In this document: positions 43,030 through 51,736 of the stretch, in pieces
How positions within the stretch are numbered: position 1 is the first letter of the stretch
How the letters are laid out: every line of letters starts with the position of its first letter
Source: Paenibacillus thalictri
Lineage (GTDB): Bacteria > Bacillota > Bacilli > Paenibacillales > NBRC-103111
Length of the DNA stretch: 64,000 bases
Direction: 5' to 3'
Assembly (NCBI RefSeq): GCF_004307995.1
Contig: NZ_SIRE01000007.1
Coordinates: forward strand, 1-64,000
Notes under the pieces: generated by a model
The model's database searches: none
Seen by the model: only the letters and a program-made list of their open reading frames with translations
Told to the model about the DNA's origin: nothing
Position numbers and translations under genes: made by a program

Positions 43030-43812
43030 TCAAGCCATATACCCCAAGCTGCGCGAAATTTCCTTTGCCGCCTTCACCACTTTATTGCGCATGGACGGAA
43101 TCAGATGCCGCTGAATCCGGTGTTTTGGGCCGATCAGCGAGATGGCGGCGACCACCTGCTTGGTGTAGTCGCGAATCGGCGCAGCCATCGATACGACGTC
43201 ATCGAGATATTCGGAATCGCTGAGGCAAAATTCCGCTTCGCGGATCGCAGCCAGCTGCGATTTCAGCTGATCCGGATCGGTAATGGTGTAGCGGGAAAAT
43301 GACGCTAGAGGTTCGGACAATACTTTGGCGATGGTCACGGGATCTTGAAAAGAGAGCAGAATTTTGCCCGAGCTGGTAGCATGCAGCGGATTTCTCCGCC
43401 CTACATAAGACAAAATGCGCACCGGGTGCGAACATTCGATTTGTTCGATGTACACGACCTCCTGGCTTTCGAAGACAGCGATGTGAGCGGCTTCCCCGGT
43501 TTCTCTCACCAGTGTGCTTAATATCGGTTTCGCTTCACGCCGCACTTCCAGCTGTGAACTGACAATGCTGCTCAACGTAAGGAGGCGGAGGCCTAGCCGG
43601 TATTTCTGATTTTCCGCGTCTTTGGCCACAAAACCTTCGCCGGCCAGTGTGCTGAGCAGACGGCTGACCGTGCTTTTGCCTATCCCCAGCTCGGCGGCTA
43701 TATCGCTAACCCGCTTTTCCGGCTCCTCGCTTGTAAAACAATTCAAAATACGCAGCGCGTTTTTGACTGACGAATATTCGGCCGACGATACTTTTTCGGC
43801 TTGTTCCGGCAT
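43030..43812 (-). CDS. IclR-family transcriptional regulator, probable regulator of the pra-like operon
   Basis: 260 residues from the ATG at 43810-43812 (GAGGGGGAACC upstream). An upstream in-frame start at 43881 would lie inside the inserted repeat element and is unlikely. An N-terminal winged helix (ALRILNCFTSEEPEKRVSDI, GIGKSTVSRLLSTLAGEGFV) is followed by the IclR ligand-binding domain (~85-255), ending in the GPKHRIQRH region. It is divergent from the protocatechuate 2,3-cleavage genes, the usual arrangement for IclR regulators of aromatic catabolism. A 171-bp repeat element begins 30 bp upstream of its start. Confidence 0.92.
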   Translation of the reverse strand: MPEQAEKVSSAEYSSVKNALRILNCFTSEEPEKRVSDIAAELGIGKSTVSRLLSTLAGEGFVAKDAENQKYRLGLRLLTLSSIVSSQLEVRREAKPILSTLVRETGEAAHIAVFESQEVVYIEQIECSHPVRILSYVGRRNPLHATSSGKILLSFQDPVTIAKVLSEPLASFSRYTITDPDQLKSQLAAIREAEFCLSDSEYLDDVVSMAAPIRDYTKQVVAAISLIGPKHRIQRHLIPSMRNKVVKAAKEISRSLGYMA

Positions 43813-43842
43813 ATGGTTCCCCCTCGAATGTCGCTTTGGATG

Positions 43843-44013
43843 GAGGACACTGAAAAAGTGAACGCTGCATGAGCAAATCATGCTTACGATCGCTAATTGT
43901 CCTCGAATTTCTTCAATTTACCTGCTTGCGGCAGGTGAAATTCGGGGATAAAAGCGAAAACCGGCGCTTCTCCAACATGATTTCGCTCACTCCGCTACTT
44001 TTTCAGTGTCCTC
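43843..44013. mobile_element. MITE-like element, copy 1, with terminal inverted repeats and 8-bp target duplication
   Basis: 171 bp. Ends GAGGACACTGAAAAAGT and ACTTTTTCAGTGTCCTC are exact 17-bp inverted repeats. The 8-mer TTTGGATG occurs just outside both ends (43835-43842 and 44014-44021), as expected for a target duplication. Internal stems GCATGA/TCATGC, a 15-bp stem 43897-43911/43937-43951, and ACCTGC/GCAGGT give a branched fold. No coding capacity. A second copy is at 56231-56403. Confidence 0.85.
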
Positions 44014-44098
44014 TTTGGATGCAGGGTGCTTTTTTTCGAGTATATCACGAACAATTTGAAAAAAATATTGTGCTGTTCCGTATAGAGCAACAGTGATG

Positions 44099-44127
44099 TT
44101 GTATGCAGAACTTACTGCTCTTATGAT
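44099..44127 (+). promoter_or_regulatory. Probable promoter of the pra-like operon
   Basis: TTGTAT (44099-44104), 17-bp spacer, TATGAT (44122-44127), ending 46 bp upstream of the dioxygenase ATG. Confidence 0.5.
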
Positions 44128-44137
44128 AAATGTATAT

Positions 44138-44151
44138 TGTAAGTGTTTCCA
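44138..44151 (+). promoter_or_regulatory. Candidate cre box in the pra-like promoter
   Basis: TGTAAGTGTTTCCA matches 13 of 14 positions of the cre consensus (T for the central C). It lies just after the predicted +1 and would let CcpA repress aromatic catabolism when sugars are available. Confidence 0.45.
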
Positions 44152-44173
44152 CTACCATTCAAGGAGGGCTATC

Positions 44174-44977
44174 ATGTCACTTGAAATGACTTTATTGGCG
44201 GCACATGTGCCTAGTATTTGCCATGAGGAGAAGGCGCCGGATTTCCAAAGCGAGCTGGTCAAAGGGCTTAAGTTGATGCGCGACCGGATTCAGGAAATGC
44301 AGACGGAAGTGGTTGTTCTGATGTCCTGCCATTTTCCGGCGACCTTCCATCATTACGTAGATGCGACGCCGCAGCATCATGGCGTGCTGACGGCCGTCGA
44401 ATGCCCGGATTTGATCGCAGACGTTCCATATAACTACCCGGGCGATCAGCCGCTTGCCAAACAGCTGGTGGAAGCCGGCAAACAAGCGGGCATCCCGGTT
44501 CTCGAATTCAACGACCCCACTTATATGTGGGATTACGGCACGGTTGTTCCGCTGCGTTACCTTGTTCCGAAGGAAGATATCCCGATCATCAGCTTGTCGG
44601 TCTGCTGGGCTTCGAGCCTGGAGGAATCGTATCAATGGGGCGTGCAAATCGGCAAAGTGCTGCGGGAAAGCAACAAACGCACGGTGTTCGTGAGCAGCGG
44701 TGCATTATCCCACAATCTCGTCAGAGGACGGGAAAACATGCCGACGCTTTCCGAACGCGCGCTGGACAATCAATTCCTTGATTACATCATGAAAGGCGAT
44801 TATGAGCCTGCCCGCGAGATGCTGAACCAATACGCACGTATCGCCGGGGTCGAATCCGGAGGCCGCCATTTGGCCGCACTGCTCGGAGTGCTTGGCGTCA
44901 GCCCGCAGCAAGCGGAGTTTTGGGGTTACGGGCAATCGTCGGGAAGCGCCAACGCAATCATTTCATTTGTCTCATAA
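44174..44977 (+). CDS. praA: Class III (LigB-type) extradiol ring-cleavage dioxygenase, probable protocatechuate 2,3-dioxygenase
   Basis: 267 residues from the ATG at 44174 (AAGGAGGGCT upstream). H11 (LLAAHVPSICH) and the His in VVLMSCHFPATFHHY are likely iron ligands. VSSGALSHNLVRG holds the catalytic His, and VESGGRHLAALL supplies the Glu, as in the LigB family. It would open the ring of protocatechuate between C2 and C3, giving 5-carboxy-2-hydroxymuconate-6-semialdehyde. The assignment comes from gene order: the next seven genes follow the order praBEGFDCH of Paenibacillus sp. JJ-1b. On sequence alone a homoprotocatechuate dioxygenase would be equally possible. Confidence 0.85.
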   Translation: MSLEMTLLAAHVPSICHEEKAPDFQSELVKGLKLMRDRIQEMQTEVVVLMSCHFPATFHHYVDATPQHHGVLTAVECPDLIADVPYNYPGDQPLAKQLVEAGKQAGIPVLEFNDPTYMWDYGTVVPLRYLVPKEDIPIISLSVCWASSLEESYQWGVQIGKVLRESNKRTVFVSSGALSHNLVRGRENMPTLSERALDNQFLDYIMKGDYEPAREMLNQYARIAGVESGGRHLAALLGVLGVSPQQAEFWGYGQSSGSANAIISFVS

Positions 44978-45022
44978 CGACAACTCAATCCATCTTAAAA
45001 TCAGCGAAGAGGAGAATGTACC

Positions 45023-46483
45023 ATGCAGCAAACCAATGTAAAACCAATCGATTGCTTACACTTTATTGATGGCAAATTCGTTCCATCCTTTGACGGCAAA
45101 ACCTTTGACAACATCAACCCGGCTACCGAAGAAAAACTCGGCACGGTGGCGGAAGGCGGTGCGGCGGAAATCGATCTTGCCGTTCAGGCGGCGAAACGGG
45201 CGTTAAACGGTCCATGGAAAAAAATGAGCGCAAACGAGCGTATCGCCGTATTGCGTAAAGTCGGCGATCTGATTTTGGCCAGAAAAGACGAGTTGGCCGC
45301 ATTGGAGTCGCTGGATACCGGCAAGCCGATCTGGCTGTCCGGCAGCATCGATATTCCGCGTTCCGCTTACAACTTCCATTTCTTTTCCGATTATATCCGC
45401 ACGATCACTAACGAAGCGACGCAAATGGACGATGTGGCGTTAAACTATGCGATCCGCCGTCCGGTAGGCGTCATCGGCCTGATTAATCCGTGGAATCTGC
45501 CGCTGCTGCTCTTGACCTGGAAGCTTGCGCCTGCACTTGCGGCAGGCAATACTGTCGTCATGAAACCGGCGGAGCTGACGCCGATGACGGCAACTGCATT
45601 GGCTGAAATATGCCGCGATGCCGGAATGCCGGACGGTGTGGTCAACCTGGTGCACGGTTTCGGGCCGAATTCTGCAGGAGCGGCGCTGACCGAACATCCG
45701 GATGTGAACGCGATCAGCTTTACAGGGGAAACGACAACAGGCAAAATCATTATGACCACAGCGGCCAAGACGCTGAAACGGCTTTCCTATGAGCTGGGCG
45801 GCAAAAATCCGAACATCATATTCGCCGATTCCAACTTGGACGAAGTGATCGAAACGACGATGAAATCAAGCTTTATCAACCAAGGCGAAGTGTGCTTGTG
45901 CGGCTCCCGGATCTACGTCGAACGTTCGGCATACGAAGCGTTTCTGGAAAAATTCGTTGCCAAAACAAAAGAGCTTGTCGTCGGCGACCCGTTCGAACCA
46001 AAGACGAAGGTCGGCGCATTAATCAGCGACGAGCATTATGAGCGCGTAACCGGCTACATCAAGCTTGCGATTGAAGAAGGAGGCACCATTCTTCATGGCG
46101 GCAAACGTCCCGAGGGGCTGGACAAAGGCTATTACCTGGAGCCGACGATCATTACCGGGCTTGACCGCAACTGCCGTGTCGTACAAGAGGAAATTTTCGG
46201 GCCGGTTGTTACCGTCATTCCGTTTGATACGGAAGAAGATGTGCTTGATCAAGTCAACGACACGCATTATGGCCTGAGCGCATCGGTTTGGACCAACGAT
46301 CTGCGCCGTGCCCACCGTGTCGCCGGCCAAATCGAAGCAGGCATCGTGTGGGTGAATACGTGGTTTTTACGCGATCTGCGTACGCCGTTCGGCGGCATGA
46401 AGCAAAGCGGGATCGGCCGCGAGGGCGGTATGCACAGCTTCGAGTTTTATTCGGAATTAACGAACATTTGTATCAAGTTATAA
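45023..46483 (+). CDS. praB: Aldehyde dehydrogenase, probable 2-hydroxymuconate-6-semialdehyde dehydrogenase
   Basis: 486 residues, the normal aldehyde dehydrogenase length. NPWNLPLLLLTWKLAPALAA and SFTGETTTGKII bind NAD. Catalytic Glu is in LSYELGGKNPNI and catalytic Cys in INQGEVCLCGSRIYVE. The C-terminal FGGMKQSGIGREGGMHSFEF is the family's end block. In this pathway it would oxidise 2-hydroxymuconate semialdehyde to 2-hydroxymuconate. The related 5-carboxymethyl-2-hydroxymuconate semialdehyde and 2-aminomuconate semialdehyde dehydrogenases are alternatives, but no matching partner genes are present. Confidence 0.88.
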   Translation: MQQTNVKPIDCLHFIDGKFVPSFDGKTFDNINPATEEKLGTVAEGGAAEIDLAVQAAKRALNGPWKKMSANERIAVLRKVGDLILARKDELAALESLDTGKPIWLSGSIDIPRSAYNFHFFSDYIRTITNEATQMDDVALNYAIRRPVGVIGLINPWNLPLLLLTWKLAPALAAGNTVVMKPAELTPMTATALAEICRDAGMPDGVVNLVHGFGPNSAGAALTEHPDVNAISFTGETTTGKIIMTTAAKTLKRLSYELGGKNPNIIFADSNLDEVIETTMKSSFINQGEVCLCGSRIYVERSAYEAFLEKFVAKTKELVVGDPFEPKTKVGALISDEHYERVTGYIKLAIEEGGTILHGGKRPEGLDKGYYLEPTIITGLDRNCRVVQEEIFGPVVTVIPFDTEEDVLDQVNDTHYGLSASVWTNDLRRAHRVAGQIEAGIVWVNTWFLRDLRTPFGGMKQSGIGREGGMHSFEFYSELTNICIKL

Positions 46484-46550
46484 TAGAAGATGTTTGCCGA
46501 TTATGAATCTCGGTTCAATTCATTTCATAACGAAGGGCGGATGAACGCAT

Positions 46551-47333
46551 ATGTCAAATAAAGCAATCCGGTTTGCCGAACATTTGGAGCAAGCTGTCGT
46601 CGCAGGGAAAGGCGTTGAGCCGATTACCGCTATCGATCCGGAAATTACAATAGAGGAAGCGTACCAAGTTCAGCTCGTCAATATCGATAAACAGCTGAAA
46701 TTAGGCAAACGTATCGTCGGCAAAAAAATCGGCCTCACATCTTTGGCGATGCAGCAGCTGCTTAAGGTCGACCAGCCGGATTACGGCCATCTGCTGGATG
46801 ATATGGTGGTCGAAAACGGCGGGACAATTCCGTTCTCCCGGGTGCTGCAGCCAAGAGTGGAAGCGGAAATCGCGTTTGTGCTCAAGCGCGATCTGGTCGG
46901 ACCACGCGTAACGGCGCTTGAAGTATTGATGGCTACCGATTATGTGCTGCCGGCGCTGGAAATCGTCGACAGCCGCGTAGCGGATTGGAAAATCAAGCTG
47001 CAGGATACGATTGCCGACAACGCGTCATCGGGACTTTACGTGCTCGGCGGAAAGCCGGTCAGACCGGCTGACATCGATTTGCCGTTGGTCGGCTCGGTGC
47101 TTTACAAAAACGGCGAGATCATGAATACCGGTGTCGGTGCGGCGGCGCTTGGCGATCCGGCCGTCTGCGTGGCTTGGCTGGCCAACAAGCTGTTTGAATT
47201 CGGCATTACGTTGAAAGCGGGCGAGGTCATTTTGTCAGGGGCGCTTTCGGCGGCTGTTAACGCTAAGCCGGGCGATCATTTTTCGGCACGGCTGGGCCAT
47301 CTGGGCGAAGTCAGCGTCATCTTCGAAGGTTAG
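46551..47333 (+). CDS. praE: 2-hydroxypenta-2,4-dienoate hydratase/4-oxalocrotonate decarboxylase family, probable hydratase
   Basis: 260 residues of the hydratase/decarboxylase (MhpD/DmpH) fold. GKKIGLTSLAMQQLLKVDQP near residue 60 is a conserved loop; VEAEIAFVLKRDLVGP gives the metal-binding E-x-E, and VLPALEIVDSRVADWKIK follows. It adds water to 2-hydroxypentadienoate to give 4-hydroxy-2-oxovalerate, or in a sister enzyme decarboxylates 4-oxalocrotonate. Two members occur here; this first one is called hydratase from its place between praB- and praG-like genes. The two calls could be exchanged, since both families share the visible motifs. Confidence 0.75.
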   Translation: MSNKAIRFAEHLEQAVVAGKGVEPITAIDPEITIEEAYQVQLVNIDKQLKLGKRIVGKKIGLTSLAMQQLLKVDQPDYGHLLDDMVVENGGTIPFSRVLQPRVEAEIAFVLKRDLVGPRVTALEVLMATDYVLPALEIVDSRVADWKIKLQDTIADNASSGLYVLGGKPVRPADIDLPLVGSVLYKNGEIMNTGVGAAALGDPAVCVAWLANKLFEFGITLKAGEVILSGALSAAVNAKPGDHFSARLGHLGEVSVIFEG

Positions 47334-47362
47334 ATTACAGAATGGAAAGGGCGGTCTAACGT

Positions 47363-48259
47363 ATGTCCAAAATCAAAGTAGCCGTGCTTGGCTCAGGCAA
47401 TATCGGCACGGATTTAATGTATAAGCTGCAGCGCTCCGAGGTGCTGGAGATGACCACGATGATCGGGATCGATCCGGCTTCGGACGGACTGGCCCGCGCC
47501 AGAAATCTCGGATTTTATACGATCGACTCCGGTTTGAACGGGCTGCTGGAGCAGCCGGATTTGGCCGACATCGTGTTTGACGCCACATCGGCGAAATCGC
47601 ATATGCGCCATGCCAAGGCGCTGCGGAATGCCGGCAAGCTGGCGTTGGATTTGACCCCTGCGGCCGTCGGCGCATTGGTTGTGCCTACGGTAAATATCGA
47701 AGAGCATCTGGATAAGGACAATATCAATTTGATTACATGCGGCGGTCAAGCTACAATTCCGATTGTGCACGCGGTAAATCGGGTAAGCCCGGTCCAATAT
47801 GCGGAAATCGTCGCTACGATATCGAGCAAAAGCGCCGGTCCCGGCACACGGGCCAACATTGACGAGTTTACGGTAACGACAGCCAAAGGAATCGAGAACA
47901 TCGGCGGCGCCAAAAAAGGCAAAGCGATCATCATTCTCAACCCGGCGGAACCGCCGATTTTGATGCGCGATACGGTATATACGCTGGTTGATCCGGAGCG
48001 GATGGACATCGATGCAATCCGCCGTTCGATCTACGACATGGTAGCCTCCATTCAATCTTATGTGCCGGGTTACCGTCTGCGGACGGAACCGATCATCGAG
48101 GGCAATAAAGTGTCAGTGTTCCTTGAGGTAGAAGGTGCCGGGGACTACTTGCCGAAATATTCCGGCAATCTGGATATTATGACCGCAGCCGCCGTCAAAG
48201 TCGCCGAGCAATTTGCACGGCATCGGCTTGCCCAAGCTGCAGGGGAGGCGTTGAAATGA
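47363..48259 (+). CDS. praG: Acetaldehyde dehydrogenase (acylating)
   Basis: 298 residues. The NAD site is [17 protein letters not shown]. The acylation Cys is in [20 protein letters not shown], and [19 protein letters not shown] is the conserved dimer/active-site segment of the DmpF/MhpF family. It converts acetaldehyde, channelled from the aldolase, with CoA and NAD to acetyl-CoA. Its end overlaps the aldolase gene by 4 bp (ATGA), in keeping with the physical complex the two enzymes form. The Paenibacillus pra cluster has this gene in the same place. Confidence 0.94.
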   Translation: MSKIKVAVLGSGNIGTDLMYKLQRSEVLEMTTMIGIDPASDGLARARNLGFYTIDSGLNGLLEQPDLADIVFDATSAKSHMRHAKALRNAGKLALDLTPAAVGALVVPTVNIEEHLDKDNINLITCGGQATIPIVHAVNRVSPVQYAEIVATISSKSAGPGTRANIDEFTVTTAKGIENIGGAKKGKAIIILNPAEPPILMRDTVYTLVDPERMDIDAIRRSIYDMVASIQSYVPGYRLRTEPIIEGNKVSVFLEVEGAGDYLPKYSGNLDIMTAAAVKVAEQFARHRLAQAAGEALK

Positions 48260-49269
48260 CGATACAACGGGACATTCTAATTACGGAAGTAGCATTACGC
48301 GACGGCAGTCACGCGATTGCCCACCAATATACGGTTGACCAGGTGCTGCGTGTGGCGAAGGCGCTTGGCGAAGCGGGCGTGCCGTATATCGAGGTTTCGC
48401 ACGGCGACGGCCTTGGCGGCTCGTCGCTGCAGTACGGCTTATCGCTTACGGATGAACTGAAGCTGATTGAGGCGGCCGTCTCGGTGAGCGGCGATTCGAA
48501 GGTGGCTGTACTGGTGCTGCCGGGTATCGGCACGATCGAAGATATGAAAGAAGCGATCAAACTTGGCGCCAAAATGGCGCGGATCGCCACCCACGTAACG
48601 GAAGCCGACGTATCGGCCCAGCATATTTCCAAAGCCAAAGACATGGGGCTGGAGACGGTCGGATTTCTGATGATGTCGCATATGGCCCCTGTCGACAAAT
48701 TGGTCGAGCAGGCGAAGCTGATGGAAAGTTACGGCGCCGATACCGTCTATATGGTGGATTCCGCCGGCGCGCTGCTGCCGCACGAAGTAAGGGAACGTAC
48801 CCGCGCCTTGCGCGATCATCTCGGCGTTAATGTCGGGTTCCACGGCCACAACAATTTGTCGCTGGCTATGGCCAACACACTGGCCGCAATCGAAGAAGGC
48901 GCTGTGCGAATTGACGGCAGCATTCGCTGCTTGGGAGCGGGAGCCGGGAATACGCAAACCGAAGTGCTTGTAGCCGTGTTGGAACGCATGGGCATACAAA
49001 CCGGCATCGACTTGTATAAAATCATGGATACGGCCGAAGAAGTAGTCGCGCCTATTCTTCAAGTACCGCAGGAAATTACCCGCGACAATCTGGTGCTTGG
49101 TTACGCCGGAGTATACTCCAGCTTTATGCTTCACGCACAACGCGCAGCGAAGAAATTCGGCATCGACTCGCGCGATATTTTAATCGAGTTGGGCAAGCTG
49201 AAGGTGGTCGGCGGCCAAGAAGATATGATCATCGACGTTGCTTCGGAAATGGCGAAAGCACGCAATTAA
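48256..49269 (+). CDS. praF: 4-hydroxy-2-oxovalerate aldolase
   Basis: 337 residues. The HMGL-like barrel opens [20 protein letters not shown] with the catalytic Arg and the metal-binding Asp. [20 protein letters not shown] supplies the two His ligands, and [20 protein letters not shown] the later Asn region. The C-terminal ~60 residues are the communication domain of DmpG-type enzymes. It splits 4-hydroxy-2-oxovalerate into pyruvate and acetaldehyde, which passes through a tunnel to the dehydrogenase encoded just upstream. Confidence 0.95.
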   Translation: MTIQRDILITEVALRDGSHAIAHQYTVDQVLRVAKALGEAGVPYIEVSHGDGLGGSSLQYGLSLTDELKLIEAAVSVSGDSKVAVLVLPGIGTIEDMKEAIKLGAKMARIATHVTEADVSAQHISKAKDMGLETVGFLMMSHMAPVDKLVEQAKLMESYGADTVYMVDSAGALLPHEVRERTRALRDHLGVNVGFHGHNNLSLAMANTLAAIEEGAVRIDGSIRCLGAGAGNTQTEVLVAVLERMGIQTGIDLYKIMDTAEEVVAPILQVPQEITRDNLVLGYAGVYSSFMLHAQRAAKKFGIDSRDILIELGKLKVVGGQEDMIIDVASEMAKARN

Positions 49270-49363
49270 TGACGATTTTGCAAACGTAACGCATCGGGGA
49301 AGTAGCGAAAGCGGCTTCTCCCGCGTTTCGGCAATACCAATCGTTTATTACGGAGGGAATAAG

Positions 49364-50146
49364 ATGGATAAGGCAAAAGCAAAAGAACTCGCCCGTTTTC
49401 TCGTCAGCGCAGAGGTGGAGAAACGGGAAGTGTTGCGCATTACAAACGATCACCCGGAACTGACGGTCAGCGATGCTTACGAGATTCAAGAGCAGCTCGT
49501 GCAGATCAAACTCGAAGAAGGTTATAACATCGTTGGTCCCAAAATGGGCTTAACAAGCCAAGCAAAAATGAAGCAAATGAATGTTAGCGAGCCGATTTAC
49601 GGATATATTTTCGATTATATGGTTGTAAACGGGCAGCAAATTTCGATGAGCGACTTCATCCATCCAAAAGTGGAAGCGGAAATCGCCTTTGTGCTTGGCA
49701 AAGATATCGAAGGACCGGGAATTACCGGGGCACAGGTGCTGGCGGCAACGGAATACGTGCTGCCCGCGCTGGAGCTGATCGACAGCCGGTACGAAAACTT
49801 TCAATTTACGCTTCCCGATGTGATCGCCGACAATGCTTCTTCTTCGAAAGTGGTGTTCGGAACGACAATCAAGCGTCCTGACAACATGGAGCTTGATTTG
49901 GTCGGCGTCACGCTCAGCATCAATGGGCAAATCAAGGACTTAGGCGCCGGCGCAGCCGTTGTCGGCCATCCGGCGAACTCGGTTGCGATGCTGGCCAACA
50001 TGCTGGCGCGCAAAGGGCTTAAGCTGAAAGCCGGCCAAGTGATCCTTACCGGCGGAATTACCGGGGCGGTGATGCTGAGTGCCGGAGATACCGTATCCGC
50101 GAAATTTGACGGGCTCGGCACGGTTGATTTTATCGTTAAAGAATAG
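49364..50146 (+). CDS. praD: Hydratase/decarboxylase family, probable 4-oxalocrotonate decarboxylase
   Basis: 260 residues from the ATG at 49364, which follows GGAGGGAATAAG; the frame is open further upstream but has no ribosome site there. It has the same fold as the 46551 product, with KVEAEIAFVLGKDIEGPGIT, VLPALELIDSRYENFQFTL and DVIADNASSSKVVFGTTI. It would decarboxylate 2-oxo-3-hexenedioate (4-oxalocrotonate), feeding the hydratase. These two proteins normally form a complex. The place between aldolase and tautomerase genes matches praD. Confidence 0.76.
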   Translation: MDKAKAKELARFLVSAEVEKREVLRITNDHPELTVSDAYEIQEQLVQIKLEEGYNIVGPKMGLTSQAKMKQMNVSEPIYGYIFDYMVVNGQQISMSDFIHPKVEAEIAFVLGKDIEGPGITGAQVLAATEYVLPALELIDSRYENFQFTLPDVIADNASSSKVVFGTTIKRPDNMELDLVGVTLSINGQIKDLGAGAAVVGHPANSVAMLANMLARKGLKLKAGQVILTGGITGAVMLSAGDTVSAKFDGLGTVDFIVKE

Positions 50147-50163
50147 AAGGGAGCAGAAACCAC

Positions 50164-50358
50164 ATGCCAATTGTAAACATCCAAATATTGGAAGGAAGAC
50201 CGGCGTCCAAAGTAAAAGCGCTCATTTCCCGCGTCACCGATACGGTGGCCGAAGAGCTTGAAGTGCCAAAAGAGAGAATCCGCGTGCTCGTAACGGAAGT
50301 TCCTAAGACACATTGGGGGATTGCGGGAGTCCCGGTTTCCGATACGCCTGGCAGATAA
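50164..50358 (+). CDS. praC: 4-oxalocrotonate tautomerase
   Basis: 64 residues, the standard short tautomerase size. After Met removal Pro1 is the catalytic base (M-P-I-V-N-I-Q). R11 and R39 of the classical enzyme have counterparts in EGRPAS and ERIRVLV. It isomerises 2-hydroxymuconate to 4-oxalocrotonate, between the semialdehyde dehydrogenase and decarboxylase steps. Starts 17 bp after the decarboxylase gene with GAAGGGAGC upstream, so it is translated with it. Confidence 0.9.
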   Translation: MPIVNIQILEGRPASKVKALISRVTDTVAEELEVPKERIRVLVTEVPKTHWGIAGVPVSDTPGR

Positions 50359-50420
50359 ATAAAGCCCGTCTTAAGTACATTATCATCATCGATACCCGTT
50401 TTTTACGAGGAGGCCGGTTC

Positions 50421-51359
50421 ATGTACGACGTTCATACGCATTTTATTCCTCCTGAGGTAACGCAATGGCTGCGCAGCAATAAAGAAGCCGTAAACGCCAA
50501 ATGGATTCAAAAAGATCCGCTGAAGGCCGATTTTTTAAGCGTAAATGGAAACTGGGAATTTGAGCTCAAGGAATCGTTTGTTAATCCCGAGCTGTACCTC
50601 GGTGAGCAGGAGAAAGCGGGCATTGCGCATTCGCTGGTTTCCCCGATTCCCCAACTGTTTCTTTATGATTTTGCCCCCGAGGTGACAAGCGAGGTATCTA
50701 CGGTTTACAACGACGGCCTCGCACAGTGGGTTAAGCTGCATGACACGCGTTTGTCCGCGCTGGCAACCGTGCCGCTGAACGATCCCGAAGCGGCGGCCGC
50801 CGAGCTGGAAAGAGCGATGGGGCAAGGGCTCAGAGGCGCCATCGTGGGCTCCTCCTGGGGCGGAAACATGCTCAGCGAAGATAAGTTTACGCCGTTCTGG
50901 GAAAGCGCGAACCGCAATAAGGCGATCGTATTTGTTCATCCGCTGCTCTGCACGGACCCGCGGCTTGGCAAACGGATGATGCCGAATTTGATCGGCGTGC
51001 CGTGGGAATCGACGGTATGCGCCACCGATCTGCTGCTCAGCGGTATGCTGACCCGTTACCCCGACGTCAAAATATTGCTCGCTCACGGCGGCGGATTGAT
51101 GCCTTATCAAATCGGCCGCATGAACAAAGGGTACGAGATGTGGAAAGCGGTCTCCGCGGAACTGCCGGAACCGCCGCAGATGATGATCAAAAAATTTTGG
51201 TACGATACCGTGCTGTGGAATCCCGGCGCTCTCCATTACCTTACCGAGCTGGTCGGCGAAGACAAAATCGTGCAGGGAACGGATTACCCGTTTGATCTGT
51301 GCGAATGGCCGCCTGCAGTGGTGGGAGACAGCGGGTTCAAGTCACTGATGGGAGCTTGA
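50421..51359 (+). CDS. praH: Amidohydrolase-2 family decarboxylase, probable 5-carboxy-2-hydroxymuconate-6-semialdehyde decarboxylase
   Basis: 312 residues from the ATG at 50421 (GAGGAGG upstream). MYDVHTHFIPPEV gives the H-x-H zinc motif, IVFVHPLLCTDP and ILLAHGGGLMPYQIGR the later His ligands, and VQGTDYPFDLCEWPP the Asp. This is the aminocarboxymuconate-semialdehyde decarboxylase (ACMSD) branch. In the JJ-1b cluster the homologous PraH removes the carboxyl of the ring-cleavage product, giving 2-hydroxymuconate semialdehyde for PraB. It ends the operon here: a terminator follows and no praI-like 4-hydroxybenzoate hydroxylase is found. Confidence 0.87.
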   Translation: MYDVHTHFIPPEVTQWLRSNKEAVNAKWIQKDPLKADFLSVNGNWEFELKESFVNPELYLGEQEKAGIAHSLVSPIPQLFLYDFAPEVTSEVSTVYNDGLAQWVKLHDTRLSALATVPLNDPEAAAAELERAMGQGLRGAIVGSSWGGNMLSEDKFTPFWESANRNKAIVFVHPLLCTDPRLGKRMMPNLIGVPWESTVCATDLLLSGMLTRYPDVKILLAHGGGLMPYQIGRMNKGYEMWKAVSAELPEPPQMMIKKFWYDTVLWNPGALHYLTELVGEDKIVQGTDYPFDLCEWPPAVVGDSGFKSLMGA

Positions 51360-51503
51360 ATTCCCAAACGGTACGGGCTTGCGCTGCAATCAGCCGGTAT
51401 GGAGACCGGCCGGTGTTCATCCGGACTATCAAACGGCAAGCTGCCTCGAACGCCTTGGACGTTTGCCGTACATAGCGGCATTCTATTGGCGAAGCCGGGT
51501 TAT

Positions 51504-51554
51504 AAACAGACCTTCCATTCCTGTTAGCGGGGATGCGGAAGGTCTGTTTGTTTT
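51504..51554 (+). terminator. Rho-independent terminator of the pra-like operon
   Basis: AAACAGACCTTCC pairs with GGAAGGTCTGTTT, with an inner CATTCC/GGGGATG stem, and is followed by GTTTT. It lies 145 bp beyond the praH stop. Confidence 0.85.
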
Positions 51555-51736
51555 GGCGCGGCATCTCTTGCTGAACGGACGATTTTGCGATAGTCTAGAA
51601 AGATAAACTTTGCTGCAGTGGATGCGATCCGGGCGGGTACAAACAACCGGCGGCGTTCGCGGCTGCCAGCCGCCACCGGAAATCCGGACTGATTGTGCAG
51701 GGAGCGAATTCGGATCGTTTTGAGGAGTGAACGCAA

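Noticed and set aside
42952..43302. 116-codon plus-strand open frame
   Set aside because: Antisense to the end of the IclR gene; the translation shows no protein-like features.
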